A DNA stretch of 64,000 bases from Thermococcus henrietii (GTDB lineage: Archaea > Methanobacteriota_B > Thermococci > Thermococcales > Thermococcaceae), in NCBI RefSeq assembly GCF_900198835.1, contig NZ_LT900021.1, positions 992,001 through 1,056,000 of the forward strand, given 5' to 3'. Shown piece after piece: positions 53,054 through 61,433 of the stretch (positions are counted from its first letter, which is position 1; every line of letters begins with the position of its first letter). The notes beneath the pieces were generated by a model. That model did no database searches. It had not been told where the DNA came from and was given only the letters and a program-made list of their open reading frames with translations. The position numbers were made by a program, and so were the translations under genes.

Positions 53054-54913
53054 TTATTCTACGCCCATTCTCCTCTTCACTACCTCCAACGCCCGCTCTG
53101 CGTCTTCCCTGAACTCCGGATAGCCGAGCTCTTCCATCGTCTCCGGCAACGGGACGCCGAGCTCCTCGTGCCAGCCCCTGAGCCTGTAGAACTCCTTTCT
53201 GGCCTCAAGGAAGTCGTTGTAGTCTATGAAGGCCTTGTTGCCCTTGGCCGGGCCGTCTGGCTCCGGCTCCCACCAGCGAGGCGGAATCGTGTCGTCGAGT
53301 GGAGGCGTCACCCAGTCGAGGGCGTCGTGTATGCGCGCGATGCTCTCAACGGCCTGGGCAATTTTCCTGAGCCTCTCGACCGTCCATTCCTCACCGGTCG
53401 CGAGCGAGTAGAACTTGGCAAGGTCCTCCATCTTGTAGGACACGAACTTGCACGTTCCGAGCATGTCGGTGATGTAGCTCTCGTCCCTGCCCTCTATCAT
53501 CGACGGCACGAGCTCCTTTGCCGGCCCCTGGTTCGGTAGCTGATGGGGTCTCGGCCAGCCCCTCAGGTGAGACGCTCCAACGTCGGCGGTGGCGTAGCTG
53601 AGGGCGTAGGTCCTCCTTCCGCGCGGGTCCCAGGCTGGACTTTCCATGCCCTTCACGTGCACGGCGAACTTGCAACCTCTACCGAGCCTCTCGCAGGCCC
53701 TCTTTACACCATCGGCAAGAATCGCCCCGATGCCCCTCCTCTCGGCCATCAGCTTGATGAGCTTTTCCTCGGCCTCCTCGTCGCCGAAGCCCCTGACCGG
53801 GAACCCTATCTCCTCCTCGCTTATGAGGCCCCTCTCGACCAGCTCAAAGAACCAGCCTATCGTCGCTCCCGTCGCTATGCTGTCGAGGCCGAGGTTGTTG
53901 ACGAGCCAGTTGAAGTAGGCAACGGCCGGGAAGTTGAAGACGCCCGTTGCCGCTCCAAGCATCGCGATGCTCTCGTACTCGGGCTTGACGCGGATTCTCC
54001 TGCCCTTGTATTCGACCTCTACATACCTGGCGCACTTAATCGGACAGCTCTTGCCGTGGACGAACCACTCGGGCTCTACCTCGTACTTCTTGACCTCGTC
54101 CCCGCTCAGCTTCTCCGCCAGCTCCTCCGGAATGTAGGGCCTTGAGAAGTTGTAGGCTGGACTCATTCCGAGCGAGGCGGAGCTCCTAACTCCGTCGCTC
54201 GTCCCGTAGTTCCTCAGGTGCTCGTACTTCGGGTCGGTCGCGAAGTGCTCGTAGAACTCCTGCCACAGTTTCTGGAACTCCTCCGGGCTGGCAACCGGTG
54301 GCTTCTCCCCCGGCTCAACCACAACGGCCTTAACCTTCTTGCTCCCGAGGACGGCTCCAAGACCGCCCCTTCCGCTCGCGCGCTCGGTGTCGTAAATCAC
54401 GTTGGCAATCCTGCTGAGCCTCTCGCCGGCCGGGCCAATCATTGCCATGCTGGCCTTCGGGTGCTCCTTCCAGAGTTCCTTGGCAACCTCGTAGTTGCCC
54501 CTGCCCCAGAGGTGCTTCGCATCCCGGATTTCGACCTCCCCATCATGGATGTAGATGTAAACCGGCTCTTCCGCCTTACCTTCGATGATTATCGCGTCGA
54601 AGTGCCCCTTGAGCTTGGGTCCGAAGGCGTCTCCACCGCTTGAATCGCTGATTAGCCTTGTCTCAGGGCTCTTGCTAACGGCTATGACCTTGCTGGAACC
54701 CGGAATCAGGCCTGTCAATCCACCGGTGGCGAAAACGAACTTGTTGGCCGGGCTGAGCGGGTCGGTTCCCGGCGGGACCTCCCGGTAAATCAGGTAGTAG
54801 CCGAGACCCTTTCCGCCGACGAACTTCCTTATCACCTCATCGGGAAGTTCCTCGTAGGTGACCTTTCCCTCGGTCAGGTTCACGCGGGCTATTTTGTTCT
54901 TGTATCCGTGCAT
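53054..54913 (-). CDS. wor: Tungsten-containing aldehyde ferredoxin oxidoreductase family enzyme
   Basis: This 619-residue protein belongs to the AOR family, whose members use a tungsto-bispterin and an Fe-S cluster to oxidise aldehydes with ferredoxin. Family segments include KIARVNLTEGK, FVGGKGLGYYLI, FATGGLTGLIPGSSK, IGPAGERLSRIANVI, SGRGGLGAVLGSKKVKAVVV and, near the end, EFYRLRGWHEELGVP. The cluster motif is incomplete: SCPIKC supplies Cys290 and Cys294 and GTCKF supplies Cys488, but the first Cys of the usual CxxCxxxC is Gly287. The length suggests a WOR4-like member. Its start overlaps the aldo/keto reductase stop (TGATG). Confidence 0.88.
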   Translation of the reverse strand: MHGYKNKIARVNLTEGKVTYEELPDEVIRKFVGGKGLGYYLIYREVPPGTDPLSPANKFVFATGGLTGLIPGSSKVIAVSKSPETRLISDSSGGDAFGPKLKGHFDAIIIEGKAEEPVYIYIHDGEVEIRDAKHLWGRGNYEVAKELWKEHPKASMAMIGPAGERLSRIANVIYDTERASGRGGLGAVLGSKKVKAVVVEPGEKPPVASPEEFQKLWQEFYEHFATDPKYEHLRNYGTSDGVRSSASLGMSPAYNFSRPYIPEELAEKLSGDEVKKYEVEPEWFVHGKSCPIKCARYVEVEYKGRRIRVKPEYESIAMLGAATGVFNFPAVAYFNWLVNNLGLDSIATGATIGWFFELVERGLISEEEIGFPVRGFGDEEAEEKLIKLMAERRGIGAILADGVKRACERLGRGCKFAVHVKGMESPAWDPRGRRTYALSYATADVGASHLRGWPRPHQLPNQGPAKELVPSMIEGRDESYITDMLGTCKFVSYKMEDLAKFYSLATGEEWTVERLRKIAQAVESIARIHDALDWVTPPLDDTIPPRWWEPEPDGPAKGNKAFIDYNDFLEARKEFYRLRGWHEELGVPLPETMEELGYPEFREDAERALEVVKRRMGVE

Positions 54914-55740
54914 CAGACACACCTCCGGGCTTTCTCCCTATCTTCCCTACTCAATCTCCAGCCCATAGCGCCGGCGTTCTCTTCCACGTGCTCCTTCCTG
55001 CCGGCCTTGGGAATCGCTATAACGTTCTCCTCCCATATCAGGTAGTTTAGCGCGACCTGGGCCGATGTTTTTCCGTATTTTCTCCCAATCTCGGCCAGAC
55101 AGGGGTTCCTCGCGAGTGAGCCCTTCTCCAGCGGGGTGTAAGCTATCAGCGCAATCTTTTCCTTCTTCATGTAGTCGAGAAGTCCACTCGTTTCGGGCCA
55201 GCGGTCGCGGAGGGAGTACTTTACCTCATTGGCAACGATTTCGTACTTCCTCATTGCCTCCTGAGAGCGTTTCAGAAGCTCCAAGTCAAAGTTGCTGACG
55301 CCGATGTATCTTATGACCCCTTCATCAACCAGCTCCTCGAGGGCGTGGAGGGTCTCCTCTATCCTTCGCCACTCGGTTCCGGGCCAGTGGAGGAGGTGCA
55401 GGTCAATGTAGGTGCCGAGCCTATTAGCGCTCGCCCTTACCGCTCTCTTCGCCCTCTCGTAGCCGAAGTTCGTGGGCCAGACCTTGCTGATGATGAAGAG
55501 CTCGTCCCTGTCAAAGCCCTCGATGGCCCGTCCAACCAGCTCTTCCGAGTGGCCGGCGCCGTAGAACTCGGCGGTGTCTATGAGATTTATGCCGAGTTCG
55601 AGGCCGTAGCGGAGAACCTCGACGCTCTCCTCGTCCCGCGAGTAGTCGGGGCTCTCGTAGCCACCAATCCCCCAGGTGCCGAGCCCTATCGCGGTTACCC
55701 TATCCGAACCGATAGCCTTCAAGTCCTTAAAAACGCCCAC
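54913..55740 (-). CDS. Aldo/keto reductase
   Basis: This 275-residue TIM-barrel oxidoreductase shows the catalytic tetrad in order: INLIDTAEFYGAG (Asp and Tyr), FIISKVWP (Lys) and HLLHWPG (His). IGVSNFDLELL and the NADPH-binding end IAIPKAGRKEHVEENAGAM complete the family pattern. It interconverts aldehydes and alcohols. Translational coupling to the tungsten aldehyde oxidoreductase suggests that the two handle the same aldehyde, as successive steps or as alternative outlets. Confidence 0.92.
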   Translation of the reverse strand: MGVFKDLKAIGSDRVTAIGLGTWGIGGYESPDYSRDEESVEVLRYGLELGINLIDTAEFYGAGHSEELVGRAIEGFDRDELFIISKVWPTNFGYERAKRAVRASANRLGTYIDLHLLHWPGTEWRRIEETLHALEELVDEGVIRYIGVSNFDLELLKRSQEAMRKYEIVANEVKYSLRDRWPETSGLLDYMKKEKIALIAYTPLEKGSLARNPCLAEIGRKYGKTSAQVALNYLIWEENVIAIPKAGRKEHVEENAGAMGWRLSREDREKARRCV

Positions 55741-55824
55741 AATACCACCTAATAAAATAGAAGCGTTTAATCCCTTTTAAGGTTTCCGTTTGAACGCTAA
55801 AATCTATGTCACAAAGTTGTGGAA

Positions 55825-56013
55825 TCAGACCTCTTCGAGCTTCTTCCTGACTTCCTCGGTGTTCCTCCTGGTTTCCTCAAGGGCGTTCTTCAGCTTCTCC
55901 AGCTCGACCTTGAACTCGTTCAGGGTCTTGTTTACCTGGTAGAACGCGAATATGAGCACGACGAGTATAATCAGACCGAGGATTATGCTTATCCATCCGC
56001 TTGGGGTCGACAT
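55825..56013 (-). CDS. Small membrane-anchored coiled-coil peptide
   Basis: This 62-residue protein has one transmembrane helix (WISIILGLIILVVLIFAFYQV) followed by a charged coiled coil (NEFKVELEKLKNALEETRRN). The ATG is chosen because GGGGAGGTGA lies six bases before it. It follows the ArsR-type regulator gene by 23 bases. The function is unknown; a scaffold or regulatory peptide at the membrane is possible. Confidence 0.75.
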   Translation of the reverse strand: MSTPSGWISIILGLIILVVLIFAFYQVNKTLNEFKVELEKLKNALEETRRNTEEVRKKLEEV

Positions 56014-56036
56014 ATGCTCACCTCCCCAGGGCATTT

Positions 56037-56330
56037 TCATCCCTCCAGCTTCTTTATCAGGTCGTTGTCTATGACGAGCCTGAAGGGCCTGGCCCGGTAG
56101 TACTTCTTGGCCCTCGGGTCGTCGGGCTCGAGGCGAAGCTCGCTCTCGACGAGTCCTGCCTTCTCAAGCTTTTTGAGGTGGAGATACAGGAGTTGCCTCG
56201 ATATTCCGAGGGTTTTGGCGAGCTCGTAAACGTACCACTCCTTTTCGCAGAGTAGCTTGAGTATCTTAACCCTGACGGGATTTGAGAGTGCATCGCATAC
56301 CTTTGCCAGCTCCTCGACGCTCTGGACCAT
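56037..56330 (-). CDS. ArsR-family winged-helix regulator
   Basis: This 97-residue protein is a winged-helix regulator: VCDALSNPVRVKILKLLCEKE, the recognition helix ISRQLLYLHLKKLEKAGLVES and a basic wing with DPRAKKYYRA. No metal-binding CxC motif of classical ArsR sensors is present. GGTGTTGACC precedes the ATG; an upstream extension is unlikely. It probably controls the cluster in which it lies; a TGTAAC/GTTACA repeat upstream of the first gene (58150-58167) is a candidate target. Confidence 0.85.
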   Translation of the reverse strand: MVQSVEELAKVCDALSNPVRVKILKLLCEKEWYVYELAKTLGISRQLLYLHLKKLEKAGLVESELRLEPDDPRAKKYYRARPFRLVIDNDLIKKLEG

Positions 56331-56407
56331 GGTCAACACCGCTGATTGGGCCTGAATGGGGTTAGGAAAAGAGGGATAAAAGCTTTCCGCTGGGAACTTA
56401 GCAATCA

Positions 56408-57034
56408 TCAGGACCCTCTGAGTTCCGCAATAGCTTCCTCCAGCAGGGCCTTGAACTCCTCCCTGTCCAGGTCGTACTTGTACTCAATCTCAACCAGCTT
56501 CTCGTCAGGGGTCGCCTCTATTCCCTTCTCCTTTAGCTTCTTTACCAGCGCGTCCGCTGAGACGTTGAACTCGTCTGCCAGTTGTTTGACCGTGTAGTCT
56601 TTTATCATAGTACCCGTGATGTAGACCGTTGAGTTCGTGGACTCCTCGTAGTAGGAGTCGTAAGTCGTATCGCTCTCCTCACTGCCAACGTAGGCCGAAA
56701 AGGCCTGGTATCCTCCCGCGAGGAGCAGGAGTGGTATTATCAGTCCCGCGATGGTCTTTACCTTAGAGCCCCTAAAGGCGGACTTCAACATGACCCACAT
56801 GCTCTTGAAGCCGACGACCAGATGAACGGCTACGAGGCCAATCATCACGAAGCCAAGGCATGTGTGAACGTTGGTCAGTGTGTCCTTGTCCATTCCGAGG
56901 AACGTCCATCCTGTTGTGTGGGCAATCCTCCCGCTGGGCGCCAGGTACAAGCCTATTCCCGTTATCGCTATCGCCACGAAGACTATCAGGAGGAGCAGGT
57001 CAACGACTCCCCTAAGGAGTGCGGAGGTCCTCAT
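56408..57034 (-). CDS. DUF4405-type membrane protein with extracytoplasmic domain
   Basis: This 208-residue protein has three membrane helices (VVDLLLLIVFVAIAITGIGLYL, VHTCLGFVMIGLVAVHLVVGF, IAGLIIPLLLLAGGYQAF) and a C-terminal acidic domain of about 90 residues. Histidines at the start of helix two and in its middle (NVHTC, VHLVV) and in AHTTGW are positioned like the heme ligands of cytochrome b-type DUF4405 proteins. A membrane redox role is plausible but the heme is not proved. The ATG is chosen by the GGAGGTGG site. Confidence 0.75.
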   Translation of the reverse strand: MRTSALLRGVVDLLLLIVFVAIAITGIGLYLAPSGRIAHTTGWTFLGMDKDTLTNVHTCLGFVMIGLVAVHLVVGFKSMWVMLKSAFRGSKVKTIAGLIIPLLLLAGGYQAFSAYVGSEESDTTYDSYYEESTNSTVYITGTMIKDYTVKQLADEFNVSADALVKKLKEKGIEATPDEKLVEIEYKYDLDREEFKALLEEAIAELRGS

Positions 57035-57077
57035 TGGACCACCTCCGGTGGGCATTTTCCTATACAGAGCATCTTTC

Positions 57078-57245
57078 TCACCTCATCAACGCGTATATTA
57101 TGAGCCCTATCACGATGAAGGGCAGGAGCAGGAAAGCCAGCTTGGCGAATATTATCAGCAGGGTGAAGGGGAGGAAGGGCCAGCCGAAGCCGAATCCCCT
57201 CCTCCCGTGCATTGGACCCATTACCGGTCCGAATCCCCTTGGCAT
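57078..57245 (-). CDS. Short membrane peptide
   Basis: This 55-residue peptide starts MPRGFGPVMGPMHGRRGFGF and continues into one long hydrophobic stretch (FLPFTLLIIFAKLAFLLLPF and IVIGLIIYALM). GGTGGTGAAA lies directly before the ATG. The Gly/Met/His-rich start is like the tail of the ferritin-like protein encoded next to it. It sits between the DUF2202 and DUF4405 genes with short gaps and is likely part of the same transcript. Confidence 0.68.
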   Translation of the reverse strand: MPRGFGPVMGPMHGRRGFGFGWPFLPFTLLIIFAKLAFLLLPFIVIGLIIYALMR

Positions 57246-57302
57246 TTTCACCACCAAATCACGCCGTCTGCTTTAACTCTCGACGAAAAGAAATGAAAGG
57301 CT

Positions 57303-58130
57303 TCAAATGCCGAACCTTCCAAGGAATCCCCTCATCCACTTCCAGGCGTGGGCGAAGGCGTTGGTGATGGTGTTGGTTATACCGCCGTCCTGGGCGGCCT
57401 TCATCTGACCACCCATGGCGCCGTGGCCGTGGCCCATTCCGCCCATGCCACCCATTCCGTGGGCCGGTGCGGAGCTCAGTATCTCGTCAACCTGCTCCTG
57501 CGGAAGCACCTGGGCGGTGTAGTTCACGCCCATCGCCTCGAGCTGGCCGACGAAGGCCCTGAGGTGGTTCTCACTGCCGGCCATGAGGTTGCTGTAGACG
57601 GTCTTGATGTCCTCGTTGTCGGTCTTGGCAATCCAGTCCTCGAGGTCCTTTATGTCGGTTTCCTCGATGAGGGCACCGACCTTAAGGGCGTCCTCGGTGC
57701 TCTGGCTTCCCATCCCGACGAGCTGGTCGTAGAGGTTCTGGAGCTCCTCGTTCTGGAAGACTCCTACCTGGTTGAGCGTGCCCGGGGCGGTCAGGTTGTA
57801 CTTCTCTATGAGACTAAGCACCATGTCCATGTGCCTCTGTTCGCTCTGGGCTATGTTGCTGAAGACGACGAGACCGGTCTCGTTGTAGAGCGTCAGGTAA
57901 ACGTCCCTGGCAAGCTTCTCCTCCTCAACCATGTAGAGCAGGCCGTTAATCTCGTCCTCGCTCAGGGGTGCATAGTAATTGGCTAGCGTGCTGTTGAGCA
58001 TGGGCGCCGTCTGGGTGCTCTGGCTCGCGTAGGGGTTGGGTCCCGGCTGACCGCGCCACGCCGCGACTCCTCCCAGGGTCATTCCTATTAACAGGGCAAT
58101 CAGCCCCAATCCAAACCACATCTTTCTCAT
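57303..58130 (-). CDS. Exported ferritin-like DUF2202 protein
   Basis: This 275-residue protein has a signal peptide (MWFGLGLIALLIGMTLGGVA) and a four-helix ferritin-like domain. Candidate di-metal ligands are EEEKLARDVY, SEQRHMDMVL and GSENHLRAFV, in the order expected of the DUF2202 family. The tail contains a run of Gly, Met and His (HGMGGMGGMG, HGHGAMGG), a likely copper or other soft-metal site. GGAGGTTGAG precedes the chosen ATG. It is the first gene of a minus-strand cluster with membrane, regulatory and redox genes. Confidence 0.85.
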   Translation of the reverse strand: MRKMWFGLGLIALLIGMTLGGVAAWRGQPGPNPYASQSTQTAPMLNSTLANYYAPLSEDEINGLLYMVEEEKLARDVYLTLYNETGLVVFSNIAQSEQRHMDMVLSLIEKYNLTAPGTLNQVGVFQNEELQNLYDQLVGMGSQSTEDALKVGALIEETDIKDLEDWIAKTDNEDIKTVYSNLMAGSENHLRAFVGQLEAMGVNYTAQVLPQEQVDEILSSAPAHGMGGMGGMGHGHGAMGGQMKAAQDGGITNTITNAFAHAWKWMRGFLGRFGI

Positions 58131-58149
58131 GTTCTCAACCTCCTCCATG

Positions 58150-58167
58150 TGTAACTTCAATGTTACA
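58150..58167. promoter_or_regulatory. Inverted repeat between promoter and start of the DUF2202 gene
   Basis: TGTAACTTCAATGTTACA is a perfect 6-6-6 inverted repeat (TGTAAC/GTTACA). It lies 20-37 bases before the start codon and about 12 bases downstream of the TATA box (ACTTTATAAACC, minus strand 58179-58190), where a bound repressor would block initiation. Confidence 0.6.
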
Positions 58168-58178
58168 TATGCACGAAT

Positions 58179-58190
58179 GGTTTATAAAGT
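58179..58190 (-). promoter_or_regulatory. TATA promoter of the DUF2202 cluster
   Basis: Minus-strand ACTTTATAAACC lies 49-60 bases before the DUF2202 start codon. Confidence 0.65.
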
Positions 58191-58330
58191 TTGCGGTTAT
58201 TGAGAAAGGTAACTGGGGGACCAAAAGGGAACCACTGAAAAAGCAGGGGGACGTTCTACCCAAGAAATCCATCAGGAAAACCCAGTGATGGTGCAACGCA
58301 GTCCAAAAAGTTGAAATTTGGAGAAAAGGA

Positions 58331-59566
58331 TTAAGCCCCGAACTTCTCGGAGCGGTTCATGAGGTCCATCATTATGGGCACTATGTCGTGGCCCCTTATC
58401 CTGCCGAGTCCGCCACGCATGCACTCGCGCTCGCCGAAGCTCTCGGTGTAGTCCGGCCTGACGCCACCGCCGGCTATGAGAACCGGAACGGGGTCCCCGC
58501 TGTGGTTCATGACCTCGCAGGGCGTGCTGTGGTCGCCGGTTATCGCTATGACCACGTCCTCAAGGTCAACGTGCTCAATGATGTAGCCTATCATCCTGTC
58601 AGCCTTCTCAATCATCTCAGCCTTGAGCTTCGGGTTGTTGTCGTGGCCCGCTGCATCTGTCGGCTTGAAGTGGAGGAACACGAAGTCGTACTCCTTGAGC
58701 AGTTCGACGGTCTTCTTTGCTTTGGCCATCTCATCGGTGTTGTACTCGCCGGTTGCCCCCTCCGGCGTGTAAACGTCGAAGCCTATCGCCCTCGCAACGC
58801 CCTTGACGAGCGAAACCGCTATGACGGCTCCGGCCTTGACCTTCCACTGCTCGGTGAACTTCATCGGAATGTTCGGGTAGGTTCCGGCTCCCCTTATCAG
58901 GAGGTAATTGGCTACCGGTTTGCCCTCCTTCCTGCGCCTCTCGTTGATTGGGTGCTTTTCAAGAACCTCATGGGCCTGCCTGACGAACTCCTCAAGGATT
59001 TCCGCAACCTTCTTGCTCTCCTCGTCCTCCCAGGTGAACCTGTGGGGGGGCTTTCCGGCCTCGTGGGGGTCGTTCTCGCCGACGCGGTAGCCCTTGGCCA
59101 TGCCCTTGAGGACCAGAACGGCCCTGTGACCGGTGGCCCCAACGAAGATGAAGTCAACCGGGAGCTTTACCTTCTCCTGTATCGCCTTCGCGAGCTCGTG
59201 GGCTTCTTCGGTGCTTATCCTCCCAGCTCTTCTGTCAACGATTATCCCGTTCTCGATTGTTGCGAAGTTAACTCTAAATGCCAAATCGTCCTCATCCAAA
59301 TCCAACCCGACGCCGAGGGCCTCAAGGAAGCCCCTTCCGCGGTAGACCTTGTAGGGGTCGTAGCCGAAGATACTCAAATGTGCCGTGTCGCTTCCCGCCG
59401 GCTGGCCGGGCTTTATCGGGTCCTGCTGGCCGAGGATTCCGAGTTTGGCGAGCTTGTCCATGTTTGGGGTCTTTGCGTACTCCAGCGGGGTCTTTCCTCC
59501 AAACTCTTTAATCGGTCTGTCGCCGAGGCCGTCGAGGATTATGAGAAGTCCCTTCCTCTTCTTCAT
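58331..59566 (-). CDS. apgM: Cofactor-independent phosphoglycerate mutase, archaeal type
   Basis: This 411-residue enzyme is the archaeal 2,3-bisphosphoglycerate-independent phosphoglycerate mutase, interconverting 3- and 2-phosphoglycerate in glycolysis and gluconeogenesis. Metal and catalytic motifs are LLIILDGLGDRPIKE, AGSDTAHLSIFGYD (phosphorylated Ser), FLHFKPTDAAGHDNN and AITGDHSTPCEVMNHSGDP. GGTGATAGGT precedes the ATG. It stands alone, divergent from the exchanger gene. Confidence 0.95.
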   Translation of the reverse strand: MKKRKGLLIILDGLGDRPIKEFGGKTPLEYAKTPNMDKLAKLGILGQQDPIKPGQPAGSDTAHLSIFGYDPYKVYRGRGFLEALGVGLDLDEDDLAFRVNFATIENGIIVDRRAGRISTEEAHELAKAIQEKVKLPVDFIFVGATGHRAVLVLKGMAKGYRVGENDPHEAGKPPHRFTWEDEESKKVAEILEEFVRQAHEVLEKHPINERRRKEGKPVANYLLIRGAGTYPNIPMKFTEQWKVKAGAVIAVSLVKGVARAIGFDVYTPEGATGEYNTDEMAKAKKTVELLKEYDFVFLHFKPTDAAGHDNNPKLKAEMIEKADRMIGYIIEHVDLEDVVIAITGDHSTPCEVMNHSGDPVPVLIAGGGVRPDYTESFGERECMRGGLGRIRGHDIVPIMMDLMNRSEKFGA

Positions 59567-59660
59567 ACCTATCACCGGGGGTGATTAGTCGGGCCGGTTA
59601 ATAAGTTTGTTGGGCAACCTTTTAAACGGCTCCCGGGAAGGTGTTCCGGAGGGGAGAAGA

Positions 59661-60593
59661 ATGCTTGAATTCGTGACGTGGACGCTGGCGATAGTCATCG
59701 GAATAGCGATTCTCGTCTTGGCTGGGGATAAGCTGTCGGACAAGATAATCGAGGTCGCGAGGAAGGCCGGAATATCGCCCCTCGTCATAAGCATCGTCCT
59801 CGTGAGCCTTTCAACGACCCTTCCCGAGATAACGACGAGCGCCCTCGCGAGCTACCAGGGCGTCAACGGAATAGCCCTTGGAAACGCCCTCGGGAGCATA
59901 TTCGCCAACATCGCCCTAATCCTCGGCCTCGCCTCGATGATTAGGCCCCTGAAAGCGGGTAAATCGGCCTACGAGAACTCCCTCGTTATGCTCGCCTCTC
60001 TCGTCTTCCTAATCCTCCTCTCCCTCGACGGCACCCTCAGCCGGCTCGACGGACTTCTGCTCCTCCTTGCCTACGCTATCTACCTCCGCTGGATTCTCAA
60101 GAAGCACGCGAGGAGCGAGGTCGACTGGGAGCCGAGCGGGAACGTTACGGCCCTCGACTACGTTCTCCTAATAGTCCTCGGCCTCTTCCTCGTCGGCGGT
60201 GCTGAGGCCGTCGTTTTCGGTGGCAAGAACATCGCCCAGGCTCTTGGAATCTCGGACTTCGTGATAGGAGCGACCGTCGTCGCAATCGGAACGTCCCTCC
60301 CCGAGATGACCAACGCCCTCTACGGGGCCCTGCGTGAGCGCGGGAGCATAAGCGTCGGCAACATCATCGGCGCCAACATAATGAACGCCCTCGTCGTCCT
60401 TGGAATAGCCTCCGTAATAAGGCCCATCCAGACCGGGGCTTCCGTGCTGACAATCCTCCTCGTGCTCTTCGCCATGATTCCGATGATAGTTTCGCTGAAG
60501 AGAACCGGCGGGATAGACAGGCGCGTCGGGGCGTACTTCCTCGTCCTCTACGTCGTCTACCTCGTCCTGATTTTCTCGGGCGTGGAACTGTAA
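59661..60593 (+). CDS. Sodium/calcium exchanger family protein
   Basis: This 310-residue membrane protein belongs to the CaCA superfamily, with about ten membrane helices in two inverted halves. The alpha repeats are [19 protein letters not shown] plus [19 protein letters not shown], and [19 protein letters not shown] plus [18 protein letters not shown]. The acidic and Asn/Ser residues in these repeats bind the cations. The length and architecture match the prokaryotic YrbG/NCX_Mj branch. GGAGGGGAG precedes the ATG. Confidence 0.92.
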   Translation: MLEFVTWTLAIVIGIAILVLAGDKLSDKIIEVARKAGISPLVISIVLVSLSTTLPEITTSALASYQGVNGIALGNALGSIFANIALILGLASMIRPLKAGKSAYENSLVMLASLVFLILLSLDGTLSRLDGLLLLLAYAIYLRWILKKHARSEVDWEPSGNVTALDYVLLIVLGLFLVGGAEAVVFGGKNIAQALGISDFVIGATVVAIGTSLPEMTNALYGALRERGSISVGNIIGANIMNALVVLGIASVIRPIQTGASVLTILLVLFAMIPMIVSLKRTGGIDRRVGAYFLVLYVVYLVLIFSGVEL

Positions 60594-60633
60594 GGTTTTT
60601 AAGTCCTCTCCCTTTCTTCCTTCGGTGGTGAGA

Positions 60634-61128
60634 ATGAAGGTCCTGTGGGCACCGTGGAGAATCGAGTACATACGCTCACCCAAGCACGATGGCTGTATCT
60701 TCTGCGACTTCCCGAAGGAGAACCTGGACAAGGAGAGGCTAATCCTCTACCGCGGAAAGCACGCCTTCGTCATAATGAACAACTACCCATACAACCCCGG
60801 CCACGTGATGGTCGCTCCCTACCGGCACGTCGCCAACTGGGAGGAGCTGACCGATGAGGAGCTGCTCGAGATAATGAAGCTCACCCAGCTCATGATTAAG
60901 GCGATAAAGAGGGCCATGAACCCGGACGGCTTCAACCTTGGCGTGAACCTCGGCAGGGTGGCTGGAGCTGGAATAGACAGTCACGTTCACCTCCACATAG
61001 TCCCGCGCTGGAACGGCGACACGAACTTCATGCCTGTAATAGCGGACACCAAGGTTATCCCCGAATCTCTTCAGGAAGCCTATGACGAGCTCAAGAGGGC
61101 TATAGAGGAAGTCGAGAGGGAAGTTTGA
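60634..61128 (+). CDS. HIT-family nucleotide hydrolase
   Basis: This 164-residue protein has the histidine-triad motif [10 protein letters not shown] and an upstream [10 protein letters not shown] zinc-like pair, with [21 protein letters not shown] typical of the Fhit/HinT-like branch. Members hydrolyse dinucleoside polyphosphates or nucleoside phosphoramidates. The ATG is chosen by GGTGGTGAGA. Its own TATA-like GGTTTTTAAG lies about 40 bases upstream. Confidence 0.9.
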   Translation: MKVLWAPWRIEYIRSPKHDGCIFCDFPKENLDKERLILYRGKHAFVIMNNYPYNPGHVMVAPYRHVANWEELTDEELLEIMKLTQLMIKAIKRAMNPDGFNLGVNLGRVAGAGIDSHVHLHIVPRWNGDTNFMPVIADTKVIPESLQEAYDELKRAIEEVEREV

Positions 61129-61215
61129 GCTTCCATATGGATTCTCCTTCTTCTGGCAAGCTTTTTATAGTTCCTCGTCCCCTCGTTTCTTGAGAACCCT
61201 TCGGTGGTGTTTGAG

Positions 61216-61428
61216 TTGGAGCGGAAAAGCCTTCCCTCCAGGAAGCCCCCTGTAAAGAGGGGCGAGCGCTACAAGGTTCGGATTGAAGGCCTCGGGAAGG
61301 GCGGAGACGGCATCGCCCGGATTAAGGGCTTCGTGATTTTTGTGCCGAACACCGAGGTTGGAGAAGAGGTTCAGATTGAAATAAAAAGTGTGAAGGAACG
61401 CTTTGCCCTCGGGGAGGTCGTTGGCTGA
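61216..61428 (+). CDS. TRAM-domain protein
   Basis: This protein of about 70 residues is a single TRAM domain: GERYKVRIEGLGKGGDGIARIKGF, VIFVPNTEVGEEVQIEI and KERFALGEVVG. Small TRAM proteins in archaea bind RNA and have been proposed as RNA chaperones. Three starts are possible; the TTG at 61216 has GGTGGTG at the best distance, while GTG codons at 61204 and 61207 overlap that site. A TATA element (GCTTTTTATAG) lies about 45 bases upstream. Confidence 0.85.
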   Translation: MERKSLPSRKPPVKRGERYKVRIEGLGKGGDGIARIKGFVIFVPNTEVGEEVQIEIKSVKERFALGEVVG

Positions 61429-61433
61429 CCTCC

